64,000 nt of DNA from Hydractinia symbiolongicarpus (lineage: Eukaryota > Cnidaria > Hydrozoa > Anthoathecata > Hydractiniidae), in contig NC_079884.1 of the NCBI RefSeq assembly GCF_029227915.1, positions 27,840,001-27,904,000 on the forward strand, given 5' to 3'. The position numbers and the translations under genes are program-made. The notes under the pieces are model-generated. The model saw only the letters and a program-made list of their open reading frames with translations, searched no databases and was not told the DNA's origin. Numbering within the stretch: the first letter of the stretch is position 1; each line of letters opens with the position of its first letter. Of the stretch, positions 1 to 11,731 are shown one piece after another.

Positions 1-277
1 TGACTGGGGGATTTAATTGAACTGCTCTTGGACTTTGACCTTCTAAAGGTGATAAATGAGCCAGTTTGACTACCAGAAATAACAGTCTTCTTAATTTGAC
101 ATGATTGCTGGAACTAAGTGATTACACTGGGCGCTGTGGTAGCGTTTTATTTGAAAATTAAGTTAAGTAAGTCATTTTTTACTGTGGGACCAATCCTAGC
201 CGTTATCGGGCGCTGAAGAAATAGAGACAGTTTCAAAAACTACATTTTATTGACTTTCTAACGGTGTCAATCCGTTC
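1..277 (+). repeat. Partial class B unit at the left window edge
   Basis: The window opens about 96 bases into a B unit, at TGACTGGGGGATTTAATTG. It matches 4333-4609 and 11732-12008 base for base as far as I compared, so the left edge falls within a known HOR unit and is not an array boundary. It carries the left-domain B markers CTGCTCTTGG, GACCTTCTAAAGG and TTATCGGGCGCTG. Confidence 0.9.
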
Positions 278-613
278 GAGTTACAACGGTTGCGTCACAT
301 ATTCGTACCAACATGTATTTAGTGATTTTTTCCAATATTACTAAGTTGTATTGCTTTCAACAGTGAAACGATTGACTGTGGGAATTAATTGAACTGATTC
401 TGGGCTGGGACTTTATGAATGTGATAAATGAGCCAATTGGTCTCCAAGGAATAACTTTCTTCTTAATATGACGTGAGTGCTGGAATTCAGCGATTACATT
501 AGGCTCTGTCGTAGCGCTTTATTTACAAACTTAGATAAATAAGTCGCGCAGAGTAAATAGGAACTGTTTCAAAGACTACATTTCATTGACTTTTTAGCGG
601 CATAAATCCGTTT
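278..613 (+). repeat. 36-bp-deleted class A unit (336 bp), first of 13
   Basis: The A body is missing about 36 bp: AAGTC joins directly to GCGCAG, removing the segment that normally holds TTACTGTGGGACCAATCC and CTGGCCGTTAGCAC. Units of this type start at 278, 1361, 2071, 3900, 4610, 5693, 6403, 10096, 11299, 12009, 13092, 13802 and 17868. All share the same junction, which implies a single ancestral deletion spread by HOR amplification. None was seen after 18203. The last, in unit 17868, lies just outside the recognised HOR copies. Confidence 0.9.
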
Positions 614-657
614 GAGTTACAACAGTTGCGTCACATACTCGTACCAACATGTATTTA
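614..657 (+). other. Conserved ~44-bp box shared by A and B units (one instance)
   Basis: The box runs from GAGTTACAACGG through GCGTCACATA and CGTACCAACATG to TATTTA. It is the segment best preserved across both classes and recurs at essentially every unit start, so I use it as the unit boundary. It contains a short inverted repeat (CAAC-G-GTTG), TGCGTCA (reverse complement TGACGCA, like a bZIP half-site), and the palindrome ACATGT (PciI). This instance reads CAACAGTTGCG and CATACTCG. Recurrent block-specific variants are AAATTACAACGG (31545, 33409, 34901, 50685), GAGTTTCAA (19695, 20441, 21187, 21933, 22644, 26331, 27822), AAGTTACAACGATTG (nine B-headed units, 37135 to 55529), and CAACTGTAGCG (44717, 48447, 61990, 63107, 63853). 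That a protein binds here is inference only. Confidence 0.75.
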
Positions 658-3600
658 GCGATAGTATTCGGATATTACTAGGTTGCATCGCTTTTAACAG
701 TGAAACGTTTGACTGGGGGATTTAATTGAACTGCTCTTGGACTTTGACCTTCTAAAGGTGATAAATGAGCAAGTTTGACTACCAGAAATAACAGTCTTCT
801 TAATTTGACATGATTGCTAGAACTAAGTGATTACACTGGGCGCTGTGGTAGCGTTTTATTTAAAAATTAAGTTAAGTAAGTCATTTTTTACTGTGGGACA
901 AATCGTAGCCGTTATCGGGCGCTGAAGAAATAGAGACAGTATCAAAAACTACATTTCATTGACTTTTTAACGGTGTCAATCCGTTTGAGTTACAACGGTT
1001 GCGTCACATATTCGTACCAACATGTATTTAGTGATTTTCTTCTGATATTACTAAGTTGTATTGCTTTTAACAGTGAAACGATTGAATGTGGGAATTAATT
1101 GAACTGCTCTTGGACTTTGACCTTATAAAGGTGATAAATGAGCCAGTTTGACTACAAGAAATAACAGTCTTCTTAATTTGACATGATTGCTGGAACTCAG
1201 CGATTACACTGGACGCTGTGGTAGCGCTTTGTTAAAATAATTAAGATAAATAAGTCATTCTTTACTGTGGGACCAATCCTAGCCGTTAGTTCGCGCTGAA
1301 GAAATAGAGACAGTTTCAAAAACTACATTTTATTGACTTTCTAACGGTGTCAATCCGTTCGAGTTACAACGGTTGCGTCACATATTCGTACCAACATGTA
1401 TTTAGTGATTTTTTCCAATATTACTAAGTTGTATTGCTTTCAACAGTGAAACGATTGACTGTGGGAATTAATTGAACTGATTCTGGACTGGGACTTTATG
1501 AATGTGATAAATGAGCCAATTGGTTTCCAAGGAATAACTTTCTTCTTAATATGACGTGAGTGCTGGAATTCAGCGATTACATTAGGCTCTGTTGTAGCGC
1601 TTTATTTAAAAACTTAGATAAAAAAGTCGCGCAGAATAAATAAGAACAGTTTCAAAGACTACATTTCATTGAATTTTTAGCGTTATAAATCCGTTTGAGT
1701 TACAACGGTTGCGTCACATATTCGTACCAACATGTATTTAGCGATAGTATTCGGATATTACTAGGTTGCATCGCTTTTAACAGTGACTCGTTTGACTGGG
1801 GGATTTAATTGAACTGCTCTTGGATTTTGACCTTATAAAGGTGATAAATGAGCCAGTGTGACTACAAGAAATAACAGTCTTGTTAATTTGACATCATTGC
1901 TGGAACTCAGCGATTACACTGGGCGCTGTGGTAGCGCTTTGTTAAAAAAATTAAGATAAATAAGTCATTCTTTACTGTGGGACCAATCCTAGCCGTTAGT
2001 TCGCGCTGAAGAAATAGAGACAGTTGCAAAAACTGCATTTCATTGACTTTCTAACGGTGTCAATCCGTTAGAGTTACAACGGTTGCGTCACATATTCGTA
2101 CCAACATGTATTTAGTGATTTTTTCCAATATTACTAAGTTGTATTGCTTTCAACAGTGAAACGATTGACTGTGGGAATTAATTGAACTGATTCTGGGCTG
2201 GGACTTTATGAATGTGATAAATGAGCCAATTGGTCTCCAAGGAATAACTTTCTTCTTAATATGACGTGAGTGCTGGAATTCAGCGATTACATTAGGCTCT
2301 GTCGTAGCGCTTTATTTACAAACTTAGATAAATAAGTCGCGCAGAGTAAATAGGAACTGTTTCAAAGACTACATTTCATTGACTTTTTAGCGGCATAAAT
2401 CCGTTTGAGTTACAACAGTTGCGTCACATACTCGTACCAACATGTATTTAGCGATAGTATTCGGATATTACTAGGTTGCATCGCTTTTAACAGTGAAACG
2501 TTTGACTGGGGGATTTAATTGAACTGCTCTTGGACTTTGACCTTCTAAAGGTGATAAATGAGCAAGTTTGACTACCAGAAATAACAGTCTTCTTAATTTG
2601 ACATGATTGCTAGAACTAAGTGATTACACTGGGCGCTGTGGTAGCGTTTTATTTAAAAATTAAGTTAAGTAAGTCATTTTTTACTGTGGGACCAATCCTA
2701 GCCGTTATCGGGCGCTGAAGAAATAGAGACAGTATCAAAAACTACATTTCATTGACTTTCCAACGGTGTCAATCCGTTTGAGTTACAACGGTTGCGTCAC
2801 ATATTCGTACCAACATGTATTTAGTGATTTTCTTCCGACATTACTAAGTTGTATTGCTTTTAACAGTGAAACGATTGAATGTGGGAATTAATTGAACTGC
2901 TCTTGGACTTTGACCTTATAAAGGTGATAAATGAGCCAGTTTGACTACAAGAAATAACAGTCTTCTTAATTTGACATGATTGCTGGAACTCAGCGATTAC
3001 ACTGGGCGCTGTGGTAGCGATTTGTTAAAATAATTAAGATAAATAAGTCATTCTTTACTGTGGGACCAATCCTAGCCGTTAGTTCGCGCTGAAGAAATAG
3101 AGACAGTTTCAAAAACTACATTTTATTGACTTTCTAACGGTGTCAATCCGTTTGAGTTACAACGGTTGCGTCACATATTCGTACCAACATGTATTTAGTG
3201 ATTTTTTCCAATATTACTAAGTTGCATCGCTTTTAACAGTGAAACGTTTGACGGGGGGATTTAATTGAACTGCTCTTGGACTTTGACCTTCTAAAGGTGA
3301 TAAATGAGCCAGTTTGACTACCAGAAATAACAGTCTTCTTAATTTGACATGATTGCTGGAACTAAGAGATTACACTGGGCGCTGTGGTAGCGTTTTATTT
3401 AAAAATTAAGTTAAGTAAGTCTTTTCTTACTGTGGGACCAATCCTGGCCGTTAGCACGCGCTGAATAAATAGGAACAGTTTCAAAGACTACATTTCATTG
3501 ACATTCTAGCGGTATAAATCCGTTTGAGTTACAACGGTTGCGTCACATATTCGTACCAACATGTATTTAGCGATAGTATTCGGATATTACCAGTTTGCAT

Positions 3601-4332
3601 CGATTTTAACATTGAAACGTTTGACTGTGGGACATATTTGAACTGATTGTGGACTTTGACCTTATGAATGTGATAAATGAGCCAGTTTGAGTACAAGAAA
3701 TAACAGTCTTGTTAATTTGACATCATTGCTGGAACTCAGCGATTACACTGGGCGCTGTGGTAGCGTTTTGTTAAAAAAATTAAGATAAATAAGTCATTCT
3801 TTACTGTGGGACCAATCCTAGCCGTTATCGCGCGCTGAAGAAATAGAGACAGTTTCAAAAACTACATTTCATTGACTTTCTAACGGCGTCAATCCGTTTG
3901 AGTTACAACGGTTGCGTCACATATTCGTACCAACATGTATTTAGTGATTTTTTTCCAATACTACTAAGTTGTATTGCTTTTAACAGTGAAACGATTGACT
4001 GTGGGAATTAATTGAGCTGATTCTGTACTGTGACTTTATAAATGTCATAAATGAGCCAATTGGTCTCCAAGGAATAACTTTCTTCTTAATATGACGTGAG
4101 TGCTGGAATTCAGCGATTACATTAGGCTCTGTCGTAGCGCTTTATTTACAAACTTAGATAAATAAGTCGCGCAGAGTAAATAGGAACTGTTTCAAAGACT
4201 ACATTTCATTGACTTTTTAGCGGCATAAATCCGTTTGAGTTACAACGGTTGCGTCACATACTCGTACCAACATGTATTTAGCGATAGTATTCGGATATTA
4301 CTAGGTTGCATCGCTTTTAACAGTGAAACGTT

Positions 4333-7300
4333 TGACTGGGGGATTTAATTGAACTGCTCTTGGACTTTGACCTTCTAAAGGTGATAAATGAGCCAGTTTG
4401 ACTACCAGAAATAACAGTCTTCTTAATTTGACATGATTGCTGGAACTAAGTGATTACACTGGGCGCTGTGGTAGCGTTTTATTTGAAAATTAAGTTAAGT
4501 AAGTCATTTTTTACTGTGGGACCAATCCTAGCCGTTATCGGGCGCTGAAGAAATAGAGACAGTTTCAAAAACTACATTTTATTGACTTTCTAACGGTGTC
4601 AATCCGTTCGAGTTACAACGGTTGCGTCACATATTCGTACCAACATGTATTTAGTGATTTTTTCCAATATTACTAAGTTGTATTGCTTTCAACAGTGAAA
4701 CGATTGACTGTGGGAATTAATTGAACTGATTCTGGGCTGGGACTTTATGAATGTGATAAATGAGCCAATTGGTCTCCAAGGAATAACTTTCTTCTTAATA
4801 TGACGTGAGTGCTGGAATTCAGCGATTACATTAGGCTCTGTCGTAGCGCTTTATTTACAAACTTAGATAAATAAGTCGCGCAGAGTAAATAGGAACTGTT
4901 TCAAAGACTACATTTCATTGACTTTTTAGCGGCATAAATCCGTTTGAGTTACAACAGTTGCGTCACATACTCGTACCAACATGTATTTAGCGATAGTATT
5001 CGGATATTACTAGGTTGCATCGCTTTTAACAGTGAAACGTTTGACTGGGGGATTTAATTGAACTGCTCTTGGACTTTGACCTTCTAAAGGTGATAAATGA
5101 GCAAGTTTGACTACCAGAAATAACAGTCTTCTTAATTTGACATGATTGCTAGAACTAAGTGATTACACTGGGCGCTGTGGTAGCGTTTTATTTAAAAATT
5201 AAGTTAAGTAAGTCATTTTTTACTGTGGGACAAATCGTAGCCGTTATCGGGCGCTGAAGAAATAGAGACAGTATCAAAAACTACATTTCATTGACTTTTT
5301 AACGGTGTCAATCCGTTTGAGTTACAACGGTTGCGTCACATATTCGTACCAACATGTATTTAGTGATTTTCTTCTGATATTACTAAGTTGTATTGCTTTT
5401 AACAGTGAAACGATTGAATGTGGGAATTAATTGAACTGCTCTTGGACTTTGACCTTATAAAGGTGATAAATGAGCCAGTTTGACTACAAGAAATAACAGT
5501 CTTCTTAATTTGACATGATTGCTGGAACTCAGCGATTACACTGGACGCTGTGGTAGCGCTTTGTTAAAATAATTAAGATAAATAAGTCATTCTTTACTGT
5601 GGGACCAATCCTAGCCGTTAGTTCGCGCTGAAGAAATAGAGACAGTTTCAAAAACTACATTTTATTGACTTTCTAACGGTGTCAATCCGTTCGAGTTACA
5701 ACGGTTGCGTCACATATTCGTACCAACATGTATTTAGTGATTTTTTCCAATATTACTAAGTTGTATTGCTTTCAACAGTGAAACGATTGACTGTGGGAAT
5801 TAATTGAACTGATTCTGGACTGGGACTTTATGAATGTGATAAATGAGCCAATTGGTTTCCAAGGAATAACTTTCTTCTTAATATGACGTGAGTGCTGGAA
5901 TTCAGCGATTACATTAGGCTCTGTTGTAGCGCTTTATTTAAAAACTTAGATAAAAAAGTCGCGCAGAATAAATAAGAACAGTTTCAAAGACTACATTTCA
6001 TTGACTTTTTAGCGTTATAAATCCGTTTGAGTTACAACGGTTGCGTCACATATTCGTACCAACATGTATTTAGCGATAGTATTCGGATATTACTAGGTTG
6101 CATCGCTTTTAACAGTGACTCGTTTGACTGGGGGATTTAATTGAACTGCTCTTGGATTTTGACCTTATAAAGGTGATAAATGAGCCAGTGTGACTACAAG
6201 AAATAACAGTCTTGTTAATTTGACATCATTGCTGGAACTCAGCGATTACACTGGGCGCTGTGGTAGCGCTTTGTTAAAAAAATTAAGATAAATAAGTCAT
6301 TCTTTACTGTGGGACCAATCCTAGCCGTTAGTTCGCGCTGAAGAAATAGAGACAGTTGCAAAAACTGCATTTCATTGACTTTCTAACGGTGTCAATCCGT
6401 TAGAGTTACAACGGTTGCGTCACATATTCGTACCAACATGTATTTAGTGATTTTTTCCAATATTACTAAGTTGTATTGCTTTCAACAGTGAAACGATTGA
6501 CTGTGGGAATTAATTGAACTGATTCTGGGCTGGGACTTTATGAATGTGATAAATGAGCCAATTGGTCTCCAAGGAATAACTTTCTTCTTAATATGACGTG
6601 AGTGCTGGAATTCAGCGATTACATTAGGCTCTGTCGTAGCGCTTTATTTACAAACTTAGATAAATAAGTCGCGCAGAGTAAATAGGAACTGTTTCAAAGA
6701 CTACATTTCATTGACTTTTTAGCGGCATAAATCCGTTTGAGTTACAACAGTTGCGTCACATACTCGTACCAACATGTATTTAGCGATAGTATTCGGATAT
6801 TACTAGGTTGCATCGCTTTTAACAGTGAAACGTTTGACTGGGGGATTTAATTGAACTGCTCTTGGACTTTGACCTTCTAAAGGTGATAAATGAGCAAGTT
6901 TGACTACCAGAAATAACAGTCTTCTTAATTTGACATGATTGCTAGAACTAAGTGATTACACTGGGCGCTGTGGTAGCGTTTTATTTAAAAATTAAGTTAA
7001 GTAAGTCATTTTTTACTGTGGGACCAATCCTAGCCGTTATCGGGCGCTGAAGAAATAGAGACAGTATCAAAAACTACATTTCATTGACTTTCCAACGGTG
7101 TCAATCCGTTTGAGTTACAACGGTTGCGTCACATATTCGTACCAACATGTATTTAGTGATTTTCTTCCGACATTACTAAGTTGTATTGCTTTTAACAGTG
7201 AAACGATTGAATGTGGGAATTAATTGAACTGCTCTTGGACTTTGACCTTATAAAGGTGATAAATGAGCCAGTTTGACTACAAGAAATAACAGTCTTCTTA

Positions 7301-10300
7301 ATTTGACATGATTGCTGGAACTCAGCGATTACACTGGGCGCTGTGGTAGCGATTTGTTAAAATAATTAAGATAAATAAGTCATTCTTTACTGTGGGACCA
7401 ATCCTAGCCGTTAGTTCGCGCTGAAGAAATAGAGACAGTTTCAAAAACTACATTTTATTGACTTTCTAACGGTGTCAATCCGTTTGAGTTACAACGGTTG
7501 CGTCACATATTCGTACCAACATGTATTTAGTGATTTTTTCCAATATTACTAAGTTGCATCGCTTTTAACAGTGAAACGTTTGACGGGGGGATTTAATTGA
7601 ACTGCTCTTGGACTTTGACCTTCTAAAGGTGATAAATGAGCCAGTTTGACTACCAGAAATAACAGTCTTCTTAATTTGACATGATTGCTGGAACTAAGAG
7701 ATTACACTGGGCGCTGTGGTAGCGTTTTATTTAAAAATTAAGTTAAGTAAGTCTTTTCTTACTGTGGGACCAATCCTGGCCGTTAGCACGCGCTGAATAA
7801 ATAGGAACAGTTTCAAAGACTACATTTCATTGACATTCTAGCGGTATAAATCCGTTTGAGTTACAACGGTTGCGTCACATATTCGTACCAACATGTATTT
7901 AGCGATAGTATTCGGATATTACCAGTTTGCATCGATTTTAACATTGAAACGTTTGACTGTGGGACATATTTGAACTGATTGTGGACTTTGACCTTATGAA
8001 TGTGATAAATGAGCCAGTTTGAGTACAAGAAATAACAGTCTTGTTAATTTGACATCATTGCTGGAACTCAGCGATTACACTGGGCGCTGTGGTAGCTCTT
8101 TGTTAAAAAAATTAAGATAAATAAGTCATTCTTTACTGTGGGACCAATCCTAGCCGTTAGTTCGCGCTGAAGAAATACAGACAGTTGCAAAAACTGCATT
8201 TCATTGACTTTCTAACGGTGTCAATCCGTTGGAGTTACAACGGTTGCGTCACATATTCGTACCAACATGTATTTAGTGATTTTTTCCAATATTACTAAGT
8301 TGTATTGTTTTTAACAGTGAAACGATTGACTGTGGGGATTAATTGAACTGATTCTGGACTGTGACTTTATAAATGTCATAAATGAGCCAATTGGTATCCA
8401 AGGAATAACTTTCTTCTTAATTTGACGTGAGTGCTGGAATTCAGCGATTACATTAGGCTCTGTCGCAGCGCTTTATTTAAAAACTTAGATAAATAAGTCT
8501 TTTCTTACTGTGTGACCAATCCTGGCCGTTAGCACGCGCTGAATAAATAGGAACAGTTTCAAAGACTACATTTCATTGACATTCTAGCGGTATAAATCCG
8601 TTTGAGTTACAACGGTTGCGTCACATATTCGTACCAACATGTATTTAGCGATAGTATTCGGATATTACCAGTTTGCATCGATTTTAACATTGAAACGTTT
8701 GACTGTGGGACATATTTGAACTGATTTTGGACTTTGACCTTATGAATGTGATAAATGAGCCAGTTTGACTCCAAGAAATAACATTCTTCTTAATTTGACA
8801 TGATTGCTGGAACTCAGCGATTACACTGGGCGCTATGGTAGCGCTTTATTAAAAAATTCAGATTAATAAGTCATTTTTTACTGTGGGACCAATCCTAGCC
8901 GTTATCGCGCATTGAAGAAATAGAGACAGTTTCAAAAACTACATTTCATTGACTTTCTAACGGTGTCAATCCGTTTGAGTTACAACGGTTACGTCACATA
9001 TTCGTACCAACATGTATTTAGTGATTTTCTTCCGATATTACTAAGTTGTATTGCTTTTAACAGTGAAACGATTGACTGTGGGAATTAATTGAACTGATTC
9101 TGGACTGTGACTTTATAAATGTGATAAATGAGCCAATTGGTATCCAAGGAATAACTTTCTTCTTAATTTGACGTGAGTGCTGGAATTCAGCGATTACATT
9201 AGGCTCTGTCGTAGCGCTTTATTTAAAAACTTAGATAAATAAGTCTTTTCTTACTGTGGGACCAATCCTGGCCGTTAGCACGCGCTGAATAAATAGGAAC
9301 AGTTTCAAAGACTACATTTCATTGACATTCTAGCGGTATAAATCCGTTTGAGTTACAACGGTTGCGTCACATATTCGTACCAACATGTATTTAGCGATAG
9401 TATTCGAATATTACCAGTTTGCATCGATTTTAACATTGAAACGTTTGACTGTGGGACATATTTGAACTGATTTTGGACTTTGACCTTATGAATGTGATAA
9501 ATGAGCCAGTTTGACTCCAAGAAATAACATTCTTCTTAATTTGACATGATTGCTGGAACTCAGCGATTACACTGGGCGCTATGGTAGCGCTTTATTAAAA
9601 AATTCAGATTAATAAGTCATTTTTTACTGTGGGACCAATCCTAGCCGTTATCGCGCATTGAAGAAATAGAGACAGTTTCAAAAACTACATTTCATTGACT
9701 TTCTAACGGTGTCAATCCGTTTGAGTTACAACGGTTACGTCACATATTCGTACCAACATGTATTTAGTGATTTTCTTCCGATATTACTAAGTTGTATTGC
9801 TTTTAACAGTGAAACGATTGACTGTGGGAATTAATTGAACTGATTCTGGACTGTGACTTTATAAATGTGATAAATGAGCCAATTGGTCTCCAAGGAATAA
9901 CTTTCTTCTTAATTTGACGTGAGTGCTGGAATTCAGCGATTACATTAGGCTCTGTGGTAGCACTTTATTAAAAAATTTAGATAAATAAGTCTTTTCTTAC
10001 TGTGGGACCAATCCTGGCCGTTAGCACGCGCAGAATAAATAGAGACAGTTTCAAAAACTACATTTCATTGACTTTCTAACGGTGTCAATCCGTTTGAGTT
10101 ACAACGGTTGCGTCACATATTTGTACCAACATGTATTTAGTGATTTTCTTCCGATATTACTAAGTTGTATTGCTTTTAACAGTGAAACGATTGACTGTGG
10201 GAATTAATTGAACTAATTTTGGACTGTGACCATTTAACTGTGATAAATGAACGAATTGGTATCCAAGGAATAACATTCTTCTTAATTTGACATGATTGCT

Positions 10301-11731
10301 GGAATTCAGCGATTACATTAGGCTATGTCGTAGCGCTTTATTTAAAAACTTAGATAAATAAGTCGCGCAGAATAAATAGGAACTGTTTCAAAGACTACAT
10401 TTCATTGACTTTTTAGCGGCATAAATCCGTTTGAGTTACAACGGTTGCGTCACATACTCGTACCAACATGTATTTAGCGATAGTATTCGGATATTACTAG
10501 GTTGCATCGCTTTTAACAGTGAAACGTTTGACTGGGGGATTTAATTGAACTGAGTTACAACGGTTGCGTCACATATTCGTCCCCACATGTATTTAGCGAT
10601 ATTTTTCTGATATTACTAGGTTGCATCGCTTTTAACAGTGAAACGACTGACTGTGGGACTTAATTGAACTAACTTTGGACTGTGACCTGATAAATGTGAT
10701 AAATGAGCCAGTTTGACTACAAGAAATAACATTCTTCTTAATTTGACATGATTGCTGGAACTAAGTGATTACACTGGCCGCTGTGGTAGCGTTTTATTTA
10801 AAAATTAAGTTAAGTAAGTCATTTTTTACTGTGGGACCAATCCTACCCGTTATCGCGCGCTGAAGAAATAGAGACAGTATCAAAAACTACATTTCATTGA
10901 CTTTCTAACGGTGTCAATCCGTTTGAGTTACAACGGTTGCGTCACATATTTGTACCAACATGTATTTAGTGATTTTCTTCCGATATTACTACGTTGCATC
11001 GTTTTTAACAGTGAAACGTTTGACTGGGGGATTTAATTGAACTGCTCTTAAACTTTGACCTTATAAAGGTGATAAATGAGCCAGTTTGACTACAATAAAT
11101 AACAGTCTTCTTAATTTGACCTGATTGCTGGAACTCAGCGAATACACTGGTCGCTGTAGTAGCGTTTTGTTAAAAAAATTAAGATAAATAAGTCATTCTT
11201 TACTGTGGGACCAATCCTAGCCGTTATCGCGCGCTGAAGAAATAGAGACAGTTTCAAAAACTACATTTCATTGACTTTCTAACGGCGTCAATCCGTTTGA
11301 GTTACAACGGTTGCGTCACATATTCGTACCAACATGTATTTAGTGATTTTTTTCCAATACTACTAAGTTGTATTGCTTTTAACAGTGAAACGATTGACTG
11401 TGGGAATTAATTGAGCTGATTCTGGACTGTGACTTTATAAATGTCATAAATGAGCCAATTGGTCTCCAAGGAATAACTTTCTTCTTAATATGACGTGAGT
11501 GCTGGAATTCAGCGATTACATTAGGCTCTGTCGTAGCGCTTTATTTACAAACTTAGATAAATAAGTCGCGCAGAGTAAATAGGAACTGTTTCAAAGACTA
11601 CATTTCATTGACTTTTTAGCGGCATAAATCCGTTTGAGTTACAACGGTTGCGTCACATACTCGTACCAACATGTATTTAGCGATAGTATTCGGATATTAC
11701 TAGGTTGCATCGCTTTTAACAGTGAAACGTT
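4333..11731 (+). repeat. Left-domain HOR, copy 2 (7399-bp form, 21 units per period)
   Basis: In box phase the unit starts are 4610, 4946, 5319, 5693, 6029, 6403, 6739, 7112, 7486, 7858, 8232, 8604, 8977, 9350, 9723, 10096, 10433 (119-bp remnant), 10552, 10925, 11299 and 11636; the period closes at 12009. Units 8232-9722 are two plain A-B dimers of normal length. The rest mixes 36-bp-deleted A units with B and A/B hybrid units. The start recurs at 11732, fixing the period at 7399 bp. Only this copy shows the complete 21-unit form in the window. Confidence 0.92.
10433..10551 (+). repeat. 119-bp remnant unit (about 254-bp deletion)
   Basis: A B-headed unit reaches AATTGAACTG and then jumps straight into the next box, reading AACTGAGTTACAACGG near 10547-10562. 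About 254 bp of unit is missing, with a 2-bp TG overlap at the junction. The next unit (10552) also has an altered box, with CGTCCCCACATG in place of CGTACCAACATG. This is the only unit this short in the window. It is present in HOR copy 2 but not in copy 1 (removed with the 3067-bp segment) or copy 3 (ends too early). Confidence 0.9.

Larger units (their letters stand above)
278..3223 (+). repeat. Nested 1793-bp five-unit subrepeat inside the left HOR
   Basis: Units 278, 614, 987 and the start of 1361 recur at 2071, 2407, 2780 and 3154, each 1793 bp downstream. Shared private markers include GGGCTGGGAC in units 278 and 2071, CAACAGTTGCG with CATACTCG in 614 and 2407, GAGCAAGTTTG after 770 and 2560, and the A-head/B-body hybrid in 987 and 2780. 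The match breaks in unit 3154 about 70 bp past the box, where it turns into B sequence. The 7399-bp HOR was thus built on an earlier five-unit duplication, and copies 2 and 3 inherit the same nesting. Confidence 0.85.
1..4332 (+). repeat. Left-domain HOR, copy 1 (4332-bp form, 12 units per period)
   Basis: Unit starts are 278, 614, 987, 1361, 1697, 2071, 2407, 2780, 3154, 3526, 3900 and 4237; the period closes at 4610. Bases 1 to about 3764 match 4333-8096 with only a few substitutions (for example GAATTTTTAG near 1670 against GACTTTTTAG near 6002). From about 3765 to 4332 the match switches to the end of the 7399-bp form (about 11164-11731). Copy 1 therefore equals the 7399-bp HOR minus 3067 bp. 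Which form is ancestral cannot be told from the window. The 36-bp-deleted A units start at 278, 1361, 2071 and 3900. Confidence 0.92.

Noticed and set aside
241-267. A/T-rich stretch of the unit as a replication origin
   Set aside because: I found no match to a yeast-type origin consensus, and A/T-richness alone is not evidence.
614-657. CENP-B box in the conserved box
   Set aside because: TTCGTACCAACATG matches the TTCG....A half of the known motif but lacks the CGGG half, so the essential bases are incomplete. A different binding protein is not excluded.
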